From Herpetosiphon aurantiacus DSM 785 (GTDB lineage Bacteria; Chloroflexota; Chloroflexia; Chloroflexales; Herpetosiphonaceae), in the NCBI GenBank assembly GCA_000018565.1, contig CP000875.1, forward strand, positions 3,859,199 to 3,923,198: DNA of 64,000 bases. The letters are read 5' to 3'. The notes under the pieces are model-generated. The model worked only from the letters and a program-made list of their open reading frames with translations, ran no database searches and was not told the DNA's origin. The position numbers and the translations under genes were made by a program. This document shows positions 25,806 to 33,699 of the stretch, one piece after another. Every line of letters starts with the position of its first letter. Within the stretch, counting starts at the first letter, position 1.

Positions 25806-28109
25806 TTATGGTTGCTGATACAAGCGCCGATAGGCTCCATAGTTGGCATAAACTACTTCAACATAGTGGCGAGTTTCAGCATAATCAATAATTTCAATAA
25901 AACGGTCGGGATCAGCCACCACGCGACCATCAGCCCAACGCTCGGCATTACCAGGCCCACCGTTATAGGCGGCAAACGCGCCGGGTAGGCTGCCACTCAT
26001 ATATTCGATTTGAGCATCGATATAATAAGCTCCAAAACGAATCGAAGTCACCGGATTATACAAATCATCGACGCTAAAGCCCTCAATGCCTAAATTCTGG
26101 GCGATGCCCTCGCCAGTGCTGGGCATCACTTGGGCCAAGCCACGCGCCCCCACCCATGACGTTGCATTTGGATTAAAAATACTCTCTTGGCGCATCACTG
26201 CATACAACACCCGTGGATCAAGCCCAAACTCTTGGCTTTTGGTCACAACCGCGCTGGGATACGGTGTTGGATAGAGCAATTGGCGAATCGCGACACTTGG
26301 CTCGCCTGCCTCAATTGGCGCAAGTTGCACCAACTTTTGAGCTGTAGTCACGGTAGCATAGGGCATATCGCTGCGTAAAGCGGCCAAAGCAACCCGATAA
26401 ATGCTAAATGGATTATTCAAGGCAGCATCACGTGCGGCAATCCACTCGGCTTGGGCTTCGCTATGCAAATCGGTCCAGCTTAGTTCTTCGGCGCGTAAAC
26501 TATATGGCTCAGTATCTAAGGTGGCGCTGGTTGGTGCAGTTGACCAACTAGCGATCCATTGCCAACCTGCTTGTTCGGCCTCAGGGCTAATTGGCGAGCC
26601 AATCGGCAGTTGATCGCCATCGTTAATGTTGAGGGCATCGGCAACCCGTGCCGCATAATACGAATTTGGATCAGCTGATTGAGCCGAACGTAGCAATTGC
26701 TCGCCTTTTTCCCGATTGCCACGGCTAATTTCCAAGCGCCCCAGCCAATAATAGCCTTCGGCGCGAGGCGGCCCAATATTGCTATCGCCTAATAATTGCC
26801 AAACTGCTGCCGCCTGCTCAACCTGCCCCGTATCCCAGGCATAACGGCCTGCGGCGTGCAAGGCTTGCTGGCCTTCGTGGCTCCAAGGGTAGCGCTGGCC
26901 AAGCATAATTTGCGCATTGGCTGTGGCTGCCGGATCGCCGCTCCACGAGGTAATTTCGACGACGCGGCGCAAAGCTTCGGGTGCTAACGGATCATCGGCA
27001 TAACGCTCGGCAAAATCGAGATAGGCCAAACGTGAGCCTTCACGATCACCCGCTTGGCCTTGGGTTTGAATCGCATCAAGTCGTGCTTGGCGGCCAATCG
27101 GCAACTCGGCAAAACGCTCGGCAATACTATTAAATGCTGCTTGTGCACCAGCATAATCATCGAGCTGGCGCAAGGCCAAAGCCCGTTTGCGCTCGATTTC
27201 GGCGGCTTCTTCGCCACTCAGGCCATTGGCCAGCACTTGGTCGAACAAACTGATCGCATCAAGATATTGACCATGGTTATAGGCAATCCCAGCGGCGGCC
27301 AGCACTGGGGTTGATTCGCCCAAAGCTGCCAGTTCATCAATCGCAATTGGAGCTTCGCTCAAGGTTGGGTGTTGGTTAATGATTTCGCGCAGCCATATTC
27401 GGGCTTGTTCAGTTTTGCCCAAGCGCTGAGCACGTCGCGCTGCATCAAGCAAGGTCGTTGAACGGAAACTTGGGGTTCGGGCAAAGCTCAAAATAACTTC
27501 GAGTTGAGTAAGTGCTTGCTCGGCCTGCCCCGTTTGATCATAAAATTCTAAGGCTTTGTTTAAGCTGGCGACCCGCTGCGGCCCAGCCATATCGTAGCGT
27601 CCGCTGGCAGCATAGGCCGCAATCGCTTGCTCGGTTTGGTTGGTTGCTTGCAGTTGGGCGGCACGGCGCTGAGCTGCATAGCCACTCAACAAGCCTTTAA
27701 GATCTTCATATTGTTGATAGGCCTCGATCGCGATCGCATGGTCACCTTGAATTTCAGCGACCCGTCCCAGCAAAAAGAGCGCCCGCAAATGCCATTGATC
27801 GTGGGTTTGCTCGTTGATAAAGGAAGTTAATTGCGACCATGCAGCAGCCCAATCTTGGCGTAAGAAGGCACTATAGGCTACCCCAAATTTGGCTACCCGC
27901 GCTTCGGGCGCATCGGGGTATTGCAATAACACCTGTTGATAATCGCTCAAGGCCAAATCAACTTGGTCGGCTTGCTGATGTTGCTCGGCTTGCTGCAACA
28001 ATTGGGCAGGGGATGGTAGCGGCGTGGCGGTTGGTTGACCGACGACATCGCGGCTACAACTGGCTAGCAGTAGCACAATCAAGGCTACGTGTGGAATTTT
28101 TTTCAGCAT
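25806..28109 (-). CDS. TPR-rich lipoprotein lytic transglycosylase (SLT, Slt70-like)
   Basis: 767 residues from the ATG at 28109. This start is chosen because it gives a lipoprotein signal (KK, then VALIVLLLASC); longer in-frame readings bury it. Residues about 40-590 are alpha-helical TPR/superhelix repeats like Slt70. The C-terminal SLT domain has the catalytic E in LYAVMRQESIFNP, then GARGLAQVMPSTG and AAYNGGPGNAERW. It cleaves the MurNAc-GlcNAc bond of peptidoglycan with formation of 1,6-anhydro ends, anchored at the outer face of the membrane. No operon partner is evident. The ribosome site is weak. Confidence 0.92.
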   Translation of the reverse strand: MLKKIPHVALIVLLLASCSRDVVGQPTATPLPSPAQLLQQAEQHQQADQVDLALSDYQQVLLQYPDAPEARVAKFGVAYSAFLRQDWAAAWSQLTSFINEQTHDQWHLRALFLLGRVAEIQGDHAIAIEAYQQYEDLKGLLSGYAAQRRAAQLQATNQTEQAIAAYAASGRYDMAGPQRVASLNKALEFYDQTGQAEQALTQLEVILSFARTPSFRSTTLLDAARRAQRLGKTEQARIWLREIINQHPTLSEAPIAIDELAALGESTPVLAAAGIAYNHGQYLDAISLFDQVLANGLSGEEAAEIERKRALALRQLDDYAGAQAAFNSIAERFAELPIGRQARLDAIQTQGQAGDREGSRLAYLDFAERYADDPLAPEALRRVVEITSWSGDPAATANAQIMLGQRYPWSHEGQQALHAAGRYAWDTGQVEQAAAVWQLLGDSNIGPPRAEGYYWLGRLEISRGNREKGEQLLRSAQSADPNSYYAARVADALNINDGDQLPIGSPISPEAEQAGWQWIASWSTAPTSATLDTEPYSLRAEELSWTDLHSEAQAEWIAARDAALNNPFSIYRVALAALRSDMPYATVTTAQKLVQLAPIEAGEPSVAIRQLLYPTPYPSAVVTKSQEFGLDPRVLYAVMRQESIFNPNATSWVGARGLAQVMPSTGEGIAQNLGIEGFSVDDLYNPVTSIRFGAYYIDAQIEYMSGSLPGAFAAYNGGPGNAERWADGRVVADPDRFIEIIDYAETRHYVEVVYANYGAYRRLYQQP

Positions 28110-28333
28110 AAGAATCTCATCGCGCTTCATGGCAGCCATTGTAGCATAGCGACCCTGCAAACTCCGTGCCAACTGGCTAAGAACTTGATGAGATTTTGCA
28201 GTATTTTGCTTAACAATCGCCAAATCCCGCTTGATACCTAGACCAAATGCGCCCAAAGCCCTAGCTCAATCGCTTAAGTATGTGGTTCAATAGCACCATT
28301 AATCTTTGAAACGCGAGATAAGGAGCGCTTTCG
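28110..28333. other. divergent spacer between transglycosylase and DUF4180 genes
   Basis: About 220 bases that must hold both promoters. I see no repeat or clear promoter hexamers. AAGGAG at 28320-28325 is the ribosome site of the DUF4180 gene. Confidence 0.35.
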
Positions 28334-28699
28334 ATGAAGCTTGAGCTTGTGGAAAAACCACCCCTGCGCTATCTGCTCGGGCCGCAGCAACAACCAGTTT
28401 TGCAAACAATAGGTGAAATTAACTTGCTCTTGGAGCATTGTTTTGGCGAAGATTGTCTGAATCTGGCGTTATATGCTGAAAACCTAACCCCAGGCTTTTT
28501 TGATTTAAGCACCCGTGAGGCGGGTGAAATTTTGCAAAAACTCCGTCAGTATCATGTGCAATTGGCAATTATTGTTGATTTGAGCCAACAAGCCCATAGT
28601 CAATATTTTGCCGAGATGGCAGGCGAGGAAAACAAACAAGGCCATTGTTATTTCTGTGCAACCCTTGCCAAAGCCGAAGCTTGGCTTGCCCAAGATTAG
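28334..28699 (+). CDS. DUF4180 domain protein
   Basis: 121 residues, the full length of the family. The stretch ENLTPGFFDLSTREAGEILQKLRQYHVQLAIIVDLS is the DUF4180 hallmark (FFDL-x-T-x2-AGEILQK), followed by FCATLAKAEAWL. Family function is unknown; members are often single small cytoplasmic proteins. AAGGAG lies eight bases upstream of the ATG. The stop codon overlaps the stop of the convergent ATP-grasp gene by four bases. No membrane or signal segment. Confidence 0.85.
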   Translation: MKLELVEKPPLRYLLGPQQQPVLQTIGEINLLLEHCFGEDCLNLALYAENLTPGFFDLSTREAGEILQKLRQYHVQLAIIVDLSQQAHSQYFAEMAGEENKQGHCYFCATLAKAEAWLAQD

Positions 28700-29598
28700 A
28701 TAGTCAACTGTTGAGCCAAGGCTTGCAATAGTTCCTGGGCATCAGCATGATCGGGCAAACCCGATACTTGTGCATCGCCAAGTTCGATAATCAGCCAATC
28801 GCCTGTTTGGGTCAAGGCCAGATCCAATGTCCAAAAGCGACTTTGGATTTGTTGGGCCAGCGCGGTATAGCGCGACCAATCAGGGGTTGGCTGGCTCGGT
28901 TGATGATCCCAGTAGGGCGTAGCCCACAACAGCGTGCCATCAAGCCAAAAGCTGCGATACTCGTAGGCCAAGGCTAAGCCACTTTGCTGGTGTGTTTGCC
29001 AAATCTGCAATGGATGCCATGCCCGCAGCACCACCCCACCAACCAAAGCCTCAGCTTGGCGCTCAATAAACGTCTGAATCACGCGGGCACTTTGGGCTTG
29101 GTCGCTAGCATTGGGAATGAAACAAGCTTCATACCATTCATGTTTACGCGATTTCACATAGTCTTTGATGATCAACGCTTGCTGATTAAAATAGACTGCT
29201 GCTTGGGCAGCAATGCTGGCAGCATCCAAGCCTTGGGATTGAGGAAAAACGAGACTTGCTGGCGTTTGGTCGCCAAGCAAGGGCAACACATTCGGCAAAT
29301 GATGACAAGCGGCATATGCAGCAGGATCGTTAATTAATTGATAGTTTTTAGCCGCCAAGCCCTGTGCGAGTTGTTGATACTGGGCAAGGCTGAGCATCCA
29401 ACCACGATAGATGGCGAGAGTTGGCGCGGAAGCAACAGGCACACGGCGTAAGGCCTGCTTGATCGCACCATCAAATAAAGCCTCAAGATCGATGACCGCC
29501 CAAGCTAGCCTAAGTTGGGCGGAGGCAGCAACTTCCGCAGCATATGCAGCATCAACATGCGGCAAATTAAATGGCTCGGCAGGAAAAAGGATTAGCAT
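28696..29598 (-). CDS. ATP-grasp (R2K type, DUF4343-like) protein
   Basis: 300 residues. The middle and end resemble ATP-grasp ligases of the R2K group: IIKDYVKSRKHEWYEACFIP (nucleotide-binding lysine), an arginine-rich strand EYRSFWLDG, and the C-terminal metal site IIELGDAQVSGLP. Related proteins are predicted to add amino acids to peptides or proteins in phage and conflict settings, but those data are predictive. The N-terminus (LILFPAEPFNLPHVDAAYA) is a pre-ATP-grasp domain. No adjacent peptide substrate gene is visible. It faces the DUF4180 gene with overlapping stops. Confidence 0.75.
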   Translation of the reverse strand: MLILFPAEPFNLPHVDAAYAAEVAASAQLRLAWAVIDLEALFDGAIKQALRRVPVASAPTLAIYRGWMLSLAQYQQLAQGLAAKNYQLINDPAAYAACHHLPNVLPLLGDQTPASLVFPQSQGLDAASIAAQAAVYFNQQALIIKDYVKSRKHEWYEACFIPNASDQAQSARVIQTFIERQAEALVGGVVLRAWHPLQIWQTHQQSGLALAYEYRSFWLDGTLLWATPYWDHQPSQPTPDWSRYTALAQQIQSRFWTLDLALTQTGDWLIIELGDAQVSGLPDHADAQELLQALAQQLTI

Positions 29599-29705
29599 AA
29601 TGGATAATTATAATTGATCCACGAAGGATAAAGAGCTAGGCTATTGGCTTTTGGCTATTGGAGCAATTGTTGGTATTTCCAAGCAATCTCCTCCAGCCCA
29701 TCGCT

Positions 29706-29939
29706 GTAATGGTTTATGAGATTGGCAACCGTTCTTGTTCCCTCACCCCCTGACCCCCTCTCCCGCACGCGAGGCGAGGGGGAGTTTTTGCGAATGGAAG
29801 GTTTTCGCAAGCATGACCCGTTCCCGCACGCGAGGCGAGGGGGAACCGCTCCAACCGTGCTCCCCTCGCCCGCCGCCGTGGGAGAGGGGCTGGGGGTGAG
29901 GGAACGTGACAATTGGTTGTTTATGCAATGAACCATTAC
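29706..29939. repeat. MITE-like element, copy 2 (234 bp)
   Basis: Same GTAATGGTTTAT / AACCATTAC ends as 25489-25659 and the same CCCTCACCCC palindrome core (29740-29903). It is longer because of an internal duplication around TCCCGCACGCGAGGCGAGGG (about 29760 and 29822). Open frames inside it are by-products. Confidence 0.7.
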
Positions 29940-30061
29940 CCATAGCCTCTAGCCTATTGCCACTAATTGCTCTGCGCCTCTGCGTTAAAGCTAGCCCCTC
30001 GCCGCTGCCCCCTGATCCCTAAACCCGTTTTTGACTTCTGACTTTTGACTTTTGACTTTGT
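29940..30061. repeat. intergenic short-word and heptad repeats before the nuo promoter
   Basis: CTCTGCGCCTCTGCGTTAA (about 29971) and a TTTTTGACTTCTGACTTTTG heptad array (30031-30060). No gene. Confidence 0.6.
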
Positions 30062-30167
30062 GCGCTACTCAAAATTGGCTGAATCGGGTATGATAGGCAT
30101 TAGAACGCAAAGTCAATTTAGCCGCGTCAGGTTGCCGCAAAACGCGGGTGAGCGTACTTTGTCCTTT

Positions 30168-30195
30168 TTGACACAATCATCAATAAGGATATAAT
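30168..30195 (+). promoter_or_regulatory. sigma70-type promoter of the nuo operon
   Basis: -35 TTGACA (30168-30173), 16-base spacer, -10 TATAAT (30190-30195): both hexamers are perfect. The RNA should start near 30202, which rules out the ATG at 30201 as the nuoA start. Confidence 0.8.
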
Positions 30196-30233
30196 TCGTT
30201 ATGCCGATTGTGTCCGTGCCGGAGGAGCAGCTT

Positions 30234-30590
30234 ATGCTACGGCCATTTTTGCCGATCTTCATTATCTTTGTTGTTGGGGTGGTGATTCCCGTGGCAGCCT
30301 TGGTGCTGTCGGCCATCCTTGGCCCCAAAAAAGCAACAAAGCGCAAACTCATCCCTTACGAATCAGGGATGACCCCGCTGGGCGATGCAATGCAACGGAT
30401 GCCAGTCCGTTTCTATGTGGTTGCCATGCTGTTCATCTTGTTCGATATTGAAATTATCTTTTTAATGCCCTACGCACTTTATTTCCGCCAAATGGGCCTA
30501 TTTGGGCTAGCCGAAATGGGCGCATTTATGGGCATTCTGCTAGTTGGCTTTGTCTACATCTGGCGGAAAGGGGCGCTCCGATGGGATTAG
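30234..30590 (+). CDS. nuoA: NADH-quinone oxidoreductase subunit A
   Basis: 118 residues, the usual NuoA length, from the ATG at 30234. GGAGGAG lies eight bases upstream, and the promoter -10 is only 38 bases upstream. Three membrane helices (about 5-27, 60-80, 88-110). The conserved loop [24 protein letters not shown] precedes helix 2, whose [11 protein letters not shown] is the family hallmark. It is a membrane-arm subunit of complex I at the junction with the peripheral arm near the quinone site. It heads an operon nuoABCDEFGH and overlaps nuoB by ten bases. Confidence 0.96.
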   Translation: MLRPFLPIFIIFVVGVVIPVAALVLSAILGPKKATKRKLIPYESGMTPLGDAMQRMPVRFYVVAMLFILFDIEIIFLMPYALYFRQMGLFGLAEMGAFMGILLVGFVYIWRKGALRWD

Positions 30591-31120
30591 AAGAAAAAGC
30601 TGGCGATTTGGGGATTGTTACGACAACCCTCGAAGGTGTCGTCAACTGGGGTCGCACCAAGGCGATGTGGCCGATGTTGTTTGGGTTGGCTTGCTGTGCC
30701 ATCGAAATGATGGCCGGTCAAGCCTCAAATTACGATATGTCACGCTTTGGGCTGGAGTTGATGCGGGCCTCACCGCGCCAAGCCGATTTGATGATTGTGG
30801 CTGGGCGGGTCAGCCGTAAGATGGCTCCAGTGTTACGCCGCCTCTACGACCAAATGCCCGAACCCAAGTGGGTTGTGGCCATGGGCGATTGTGCCTCGTG
30901 TGGTGGGGTCTACAACAACTATGCGATCGTGCAAGGTGTTGATGAAATTGTGCCAGTTGATGTCTATGTGGCTGGCTGCCCACCCCGCCCCGAAGCCTTG
31001 ATCGACGGGATTTTGCAATTGCACGAGAAGATCAAGCGCGACAAAATCACCGATCACGCCGATGGCAAGCCGATTCGGATCGAACAAGCAGAACGTGGCG
31101 CACTTAAGCCACTTGGCTAA
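30581..31120 (+). CDS. nuoB: NADH-quinone oxidoreductase subunit B
   Basis: 179 residues. It binds the N2 [4Fe-4S] cluster that passes electrons to quinone. Ligands are the adjacent cysteines in [10 protein letters not shown], the cysteine in MGDCASCGG, and [11 protein letters not shown]. The start lies ten bases inside nuoA; the ribosome site is in the nuoA end. After the gene there is an unusual nested hairpin (31140-31186) before nuoC. Located in the peripheral arm, facing NuoD. Confidence 0.97.
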   Translation: MGLEEKAGDLGIVTTTLEGVVNWGRTKAMWPMLFGLACCAIEMMAGQASNYDMSRFGLELMRASPRQADLMIVAGRVSRKMAPVLRRLYDQMPEPKWVVAMGDCASCGGVYNNYAIVQGVDEIVPVDVYVAGCPPRPEALIDGILQLHEKIKRDKITDHADGKPIRIEQAERGALKPLG

Positions 31121-31139
31121 ATGTCGCCAATCTGTCGTG

Positions 31140-31186
31140 GGGCAATGGGCCTTGATCACCGGCGATCAAGCGCTAAGGCATTGCCC
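31140..31186 (+). promoter_or_regulatory. nested hairpin in the nuoB-nuoC spacer
   Basis: Outer arms GGGCAATG (31140-31147) / CATTGCCC (31179-31186); inner arms CTTGATC (31151-31157) / GATCAAG (31164-31170). No T-run follows, so it is more likely an RNA processing or stability element than a terminator. Confidence 0.5.
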
Positions 31187-31272
31187 TACGTTGTATTTGG
31201 TGCCACCATTACGCTGGCAACGCCCTGTTGCAGCGTCTCGCCGTGGCTGCGTCACTCTTCATTGAGGAAGCT

Positions 31273-31788
31273 ATGATTGATAGAGCAACCTTGGAGCAGC
31301 GCGTTTCTGCCCAATTCCCTACCGTTCGCATTGGCGATGAATCCGGCGATTTGTGCTTGACCGTCGAACGCCAACAATTGCCTGCACTGGCTGGTTGGCT
31401 GCGCGATGAGCCAGATCTCGCGTTTACCTTTTTAAATCAATTATGTGGGGTCGATTACCTGGGGCGTGATCCACGCTTTGAGGTGGTTGTTCATTTGACC
31501 TCATTTCAAAATAAAATGCGGGTAACGTTGCATATCGAAGTACCCGAAGCTGATCCAACGATTCCAACCTTGGCTCGGCTCTTTCCAACTGCCAACTTCC
31601 AAGAGCGCGAAACCTACGATATGTTTGGCATTATCTTCACCGGGCATCCTGGCTTGGAACGTATTTTGATGCCCGAAGATTGGTTAGGTCATCCCCAGCG
31701 CAAGGATCATCCCTTGGGCTATGAGGAAGTGGCCTTCACCCACAACGAAGATTGGATTTACGCCAATAAGCCCTTCGCGAAGGAGTAA
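31273..31788 (+). CDS. nuoC: NADH-quinone oxidoreductase subunit C
   Basis: 171 residues from the ATG at 31273, preceded by GAGGAA; a longer in-frame reading to 31228 is not supported. The 30 kDa subunit signature is ERETYDMFGIIFTGHPGLER followed by DHPLGYE. A peripheral-arm subunit without cofactor, bound to NuoD. It is not fused to nuoD, as in most bacteria outside the enterics. The nuoB-nuoC spacer is 152 bases and holds a nested hairpin. Confidence 0.95.
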   Translation: MIDRATLEQRVSAQFPTVRIGDESGDLCLTVERQQLPALAGWLRDEPDLAFTFLNQLCGVDYLGRDPRFEVVVHLTSFQNKMRVTLHIEVPEADPTIPTLARLFPTANFQERETYDMFGIIFTGHPGLERILMPEDWLGHPQRKDHPLGYEEVAFTHNEDWIYANKPFAKE

Positions 31789-31794
31789 TGCGCT

Positions 31795-33063
31795 ATGGTG
31801 ATGCACGCACATGCGTATCCCGATATTGAAATTCCAACACCTTCGCAAATTGCGGCGGTGGCATTAAATAACGAGCCTGATGAAAACGGCGAGCAATCCA
31901 TGGTGCTCAGCATGGGGCCACAACACCCTTCAACGCACGGGGTGCTACGGCTAGCCGTCGAACTCAATGGCGAAAACGTGGTGCAACTGGCTCCCGACGT
32001 GGGCTTTTTGCACACCGGCATCGAAAAAACCATCGAAACCAAAACCTACACCAAATCAATTGTGCTGACCGACCGCATGGATTACCTTGCGCCGATGTCG
32101 AACAATATGGTGTATGTGGCGGCGATTGAAAAATTGATGCAGCAAGATGTGCCAGAACGCGCCCAAACCTTGCGGGTGTTGTTGCTGGAACTGACGCGGA
32201 TCAACTCGCACTTGGTTTGGTTGGGCACGCACGCGCTCGACTTGGCCGCGATGAGTGTGTTTTTTTATGCAATGCGTGAACGTGAGTATATTCTCGATAT
32301 TTTCGAGATGCTGACTGGCGCACGTATGATGACCAGCTATTTCCGCGTTGGTGGTTTGGCATGGGATATTCCAGCCGACTTTATTCCAACTGTGGAAGAT
32401 TTCTTGACCCACTTTTTGCCCAAGGTCGATGAATATGAAGATTTGTTGACCAATAACTTGTTGTGGAAACAACGCACCAAGGGCGTAGGCGTGGTCAATG
32501 CTGCTGATGCAATTGCCCTCGGCTTGTCGGGCGCGAACCTACGGGCCAGCGGTGTCGATTGGGATTTGCGCAAAACCATGCCCTACAGCGGCTACGAAAC
32601 CTACCAATTCGATGTACCAGTCGGCCAAGCTGGCGATATTTACGATCGCTATCGCTGTCGGGTGCAAGAAATGCGCGAAAGCGTCAAGATTGCCCGTCAA
32701 GCGATCGAACGCGTCAAGCAAATGCATGGCCAGCCCTATGTGACCGAAAATCGTAAGGTTGCGCCACCACCCAAGAGCGAAATTACCTACAGCATGGAAT
32801 CGCTCATTCACCACTTTAAGCTGTGGACGGAAGGCTTCCGCCCACCGCGTGGTTCGGCCTATGCGGCAATCGAATCACCACGAGGTGAAATTGGCTGTTA
32901 TGTGGTGAGCGATGGCACTCCCAAACCATGGCGTGTCCACTTCCGCGCACCGTCATTTATTAATTTGCAAGCCTTGCCCCACATCGCCAAAGGCAAATTG
33001 ATGGCCGACTTGGTGGCATTGATTGCGAGCATCGATCCGGTGCTTGGTGAAGTGGATCGTTAA
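31795..33063 (+). CDS. nuoD: NADH-quinone oxidoreductase subunit D
   Basis: 422 residues, 49 kDa subunit. Recognised by SMGPQHPSTHGVLR near residue 39, GFLHTGIEKTIE, the DRMDYLAPM stretch and the C-terminal CYVVSDGTPKPWRVHFRAPSF. It forms the quinone pocket with NuoB. AAGGAG lies ten bases before the ATG; a second ATG two codons on is possible. The first about 35 residues are an extra N-terminal extension compared with many NuoD proteins. The gene fits the operon with a seven-base gap after nuoC. Confidence 0.97.
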   Translation: MVMHAHAYPDIEIPTPSQIAAVALNNEPDENGEQSMVLSMGPQHPSTHGVLRLAVELNGENVVQLAPDVGFLHTGIEKTIETKTYTKSIVLTDRMDYLAPMSNNMVYVAAIEKLMQQDVPERAQTLRVLLLELTRINSHLVWLGTHALDLAAMSVFFYAMREREYILDIFEMLTGARMMTSYFRVGGLAWDIPADFIPTVEDFLTHFLPKVDEYEDLLTNNLLWKQRTKGVGVVNAADAIALGLSGANLRASGVDWDLRKTMPYSGYETYQFDVPVGQAGDIYDRYRCRVQEMRESVKIARQAIERVKQMHGQPYVTENRKVAPPPKSEITYSMESLIHHFKLWTEGFRPPRGSAYAAIESPRGEIGCYVVSDGTPKPWRVHFRAPSFINLQALPHIAKGKLMADLVALIASIDPVLGEVDR

Positions 33064-33076
33064 GAAGGAGCTTAGG

Positions 33077-33601
33077 GTGCTGTACGAACAACACAAGGCT
33101 GAAATTGATGAAATTTTGGCCCGCTATCCTGTAGATCGCAAACGCTCGGCCTTGTTGCCGTTGTTATATTTGGCGCAAGATGTCTATGGCCGCTTGGATC
33201 GCGATTCAATTCGCGAAGTGGCCGAGATTCTCGATTTGCCCTATACCGATGTTTTTGAGGTCGTAGGTTTTTATACACTCTTTTATAACGAAGAAGTTGG
33301 CAAGGTTGTGCTCGATGTCTGCGACGACGTGCCATGCTGCTTCTGTGGTGCTGAAGAGTTGGTCGCCGATTTGGAAAATCGCCTAGGAATCAAAGCTGGC
33401 GAAACCACCAAAGATAAGGTTTTCACCTTGCGCCGCGTGAAATGTATTGCTGCTTGCGATCAAGCCCCAGTGCTGCAAGCCAACTTAGAGTTTCACAACC
33501 GCGTCTTGCCCGATAAAGTTGAAGCCATGCTCGCCAAGCTGCGCAACGATGTCGAATCTGGCAAGCCCGTGAGCATCTCTGGCCGCCTTGCAGAACGCTA
33601 A
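33077..33601 (+). CDS. nuoE: NADH-quinone oxidoreductase subunit E
   Basis: 174 residues starting with GTG at 33077. AAGGAG lies six bases upstream and directly after the nuoD stop; the in-frame ATG at 33023 lies inside nuoD. Thioredoxin-like [2Fe-2S] (N1a) subunit with ligands in VCDDVPCCFCGAEEL and VKCIAACDQAP (C-x4-C and C-x3-C spacing). It carries two extra cysteines in the first motif. It works with NuoF in NADH oxidation. A heptad repeat block separates it from nuoF. Confidence 0.95.
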   Translation: MLYEQHKAEIDEILARYPVDRKRSALLPLLYLAQDVYGRLDRDSIREVAEILDLPYTDVFEVVGFYTLFYNEEVGKVVLDVCDDVPCCFCGAEELVADLENRLGIKAGETTKDKVFTLRRVKCIAACDQAPVLQANLEFHNRVLPDKVEAMLAKLRNDVESGKPVSISGRLAER

Positions 33602-33690
33602 ATCAAGTCAAATGGCAAAGGGCAAAAGGCAAAAAGTTTAATTTATCGAACTTCGAGCTTTTGACTTTTGACTTCTGACTTCTGACTTTT
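33602..33690. repeat. heptad repeat block between nuoE and nuoF
   Basis: A GGCAAA(A)/GGGCAAAA run (33611-33636) followed, after a TCGAACTTCGA palindrome, by a TTTTGAC-TTTTGAC-TTCTGAC-TTCTGAC-TTTT run (33659-33690). The two halves are roughly inverted and could fold. The block ends directly at the nuoF ribosome site. Confidence 0.75.
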
Positions 33691-33699
33691 GGAGTGCTT

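Noticed and set aside
29716-29931. Open frames on both strands of the second MITE-like element
   Set aside because: Result of the GC-rich palindrome; translation is repetitive and without ribosome site.
30201-30236. Longer nuoA start at 30201
   Set aside because: The -10 TATAAT ends at 30195, so the RNA would begin at about this ATG; GGAGGAG clearly serves the ATG at 30234.
33023-33076. ATG start for nuoE inside nuoD
   Set aside because: It would overlap nuoD by 41 bases without a ribosome site; GTG at 33077 follows AAGGAG.
33602-33690. Heptad arrays as a CRISPR array
   Set aside because: Units are 7 bases, degenerate and without spacers of even length; no cas genes in the window.
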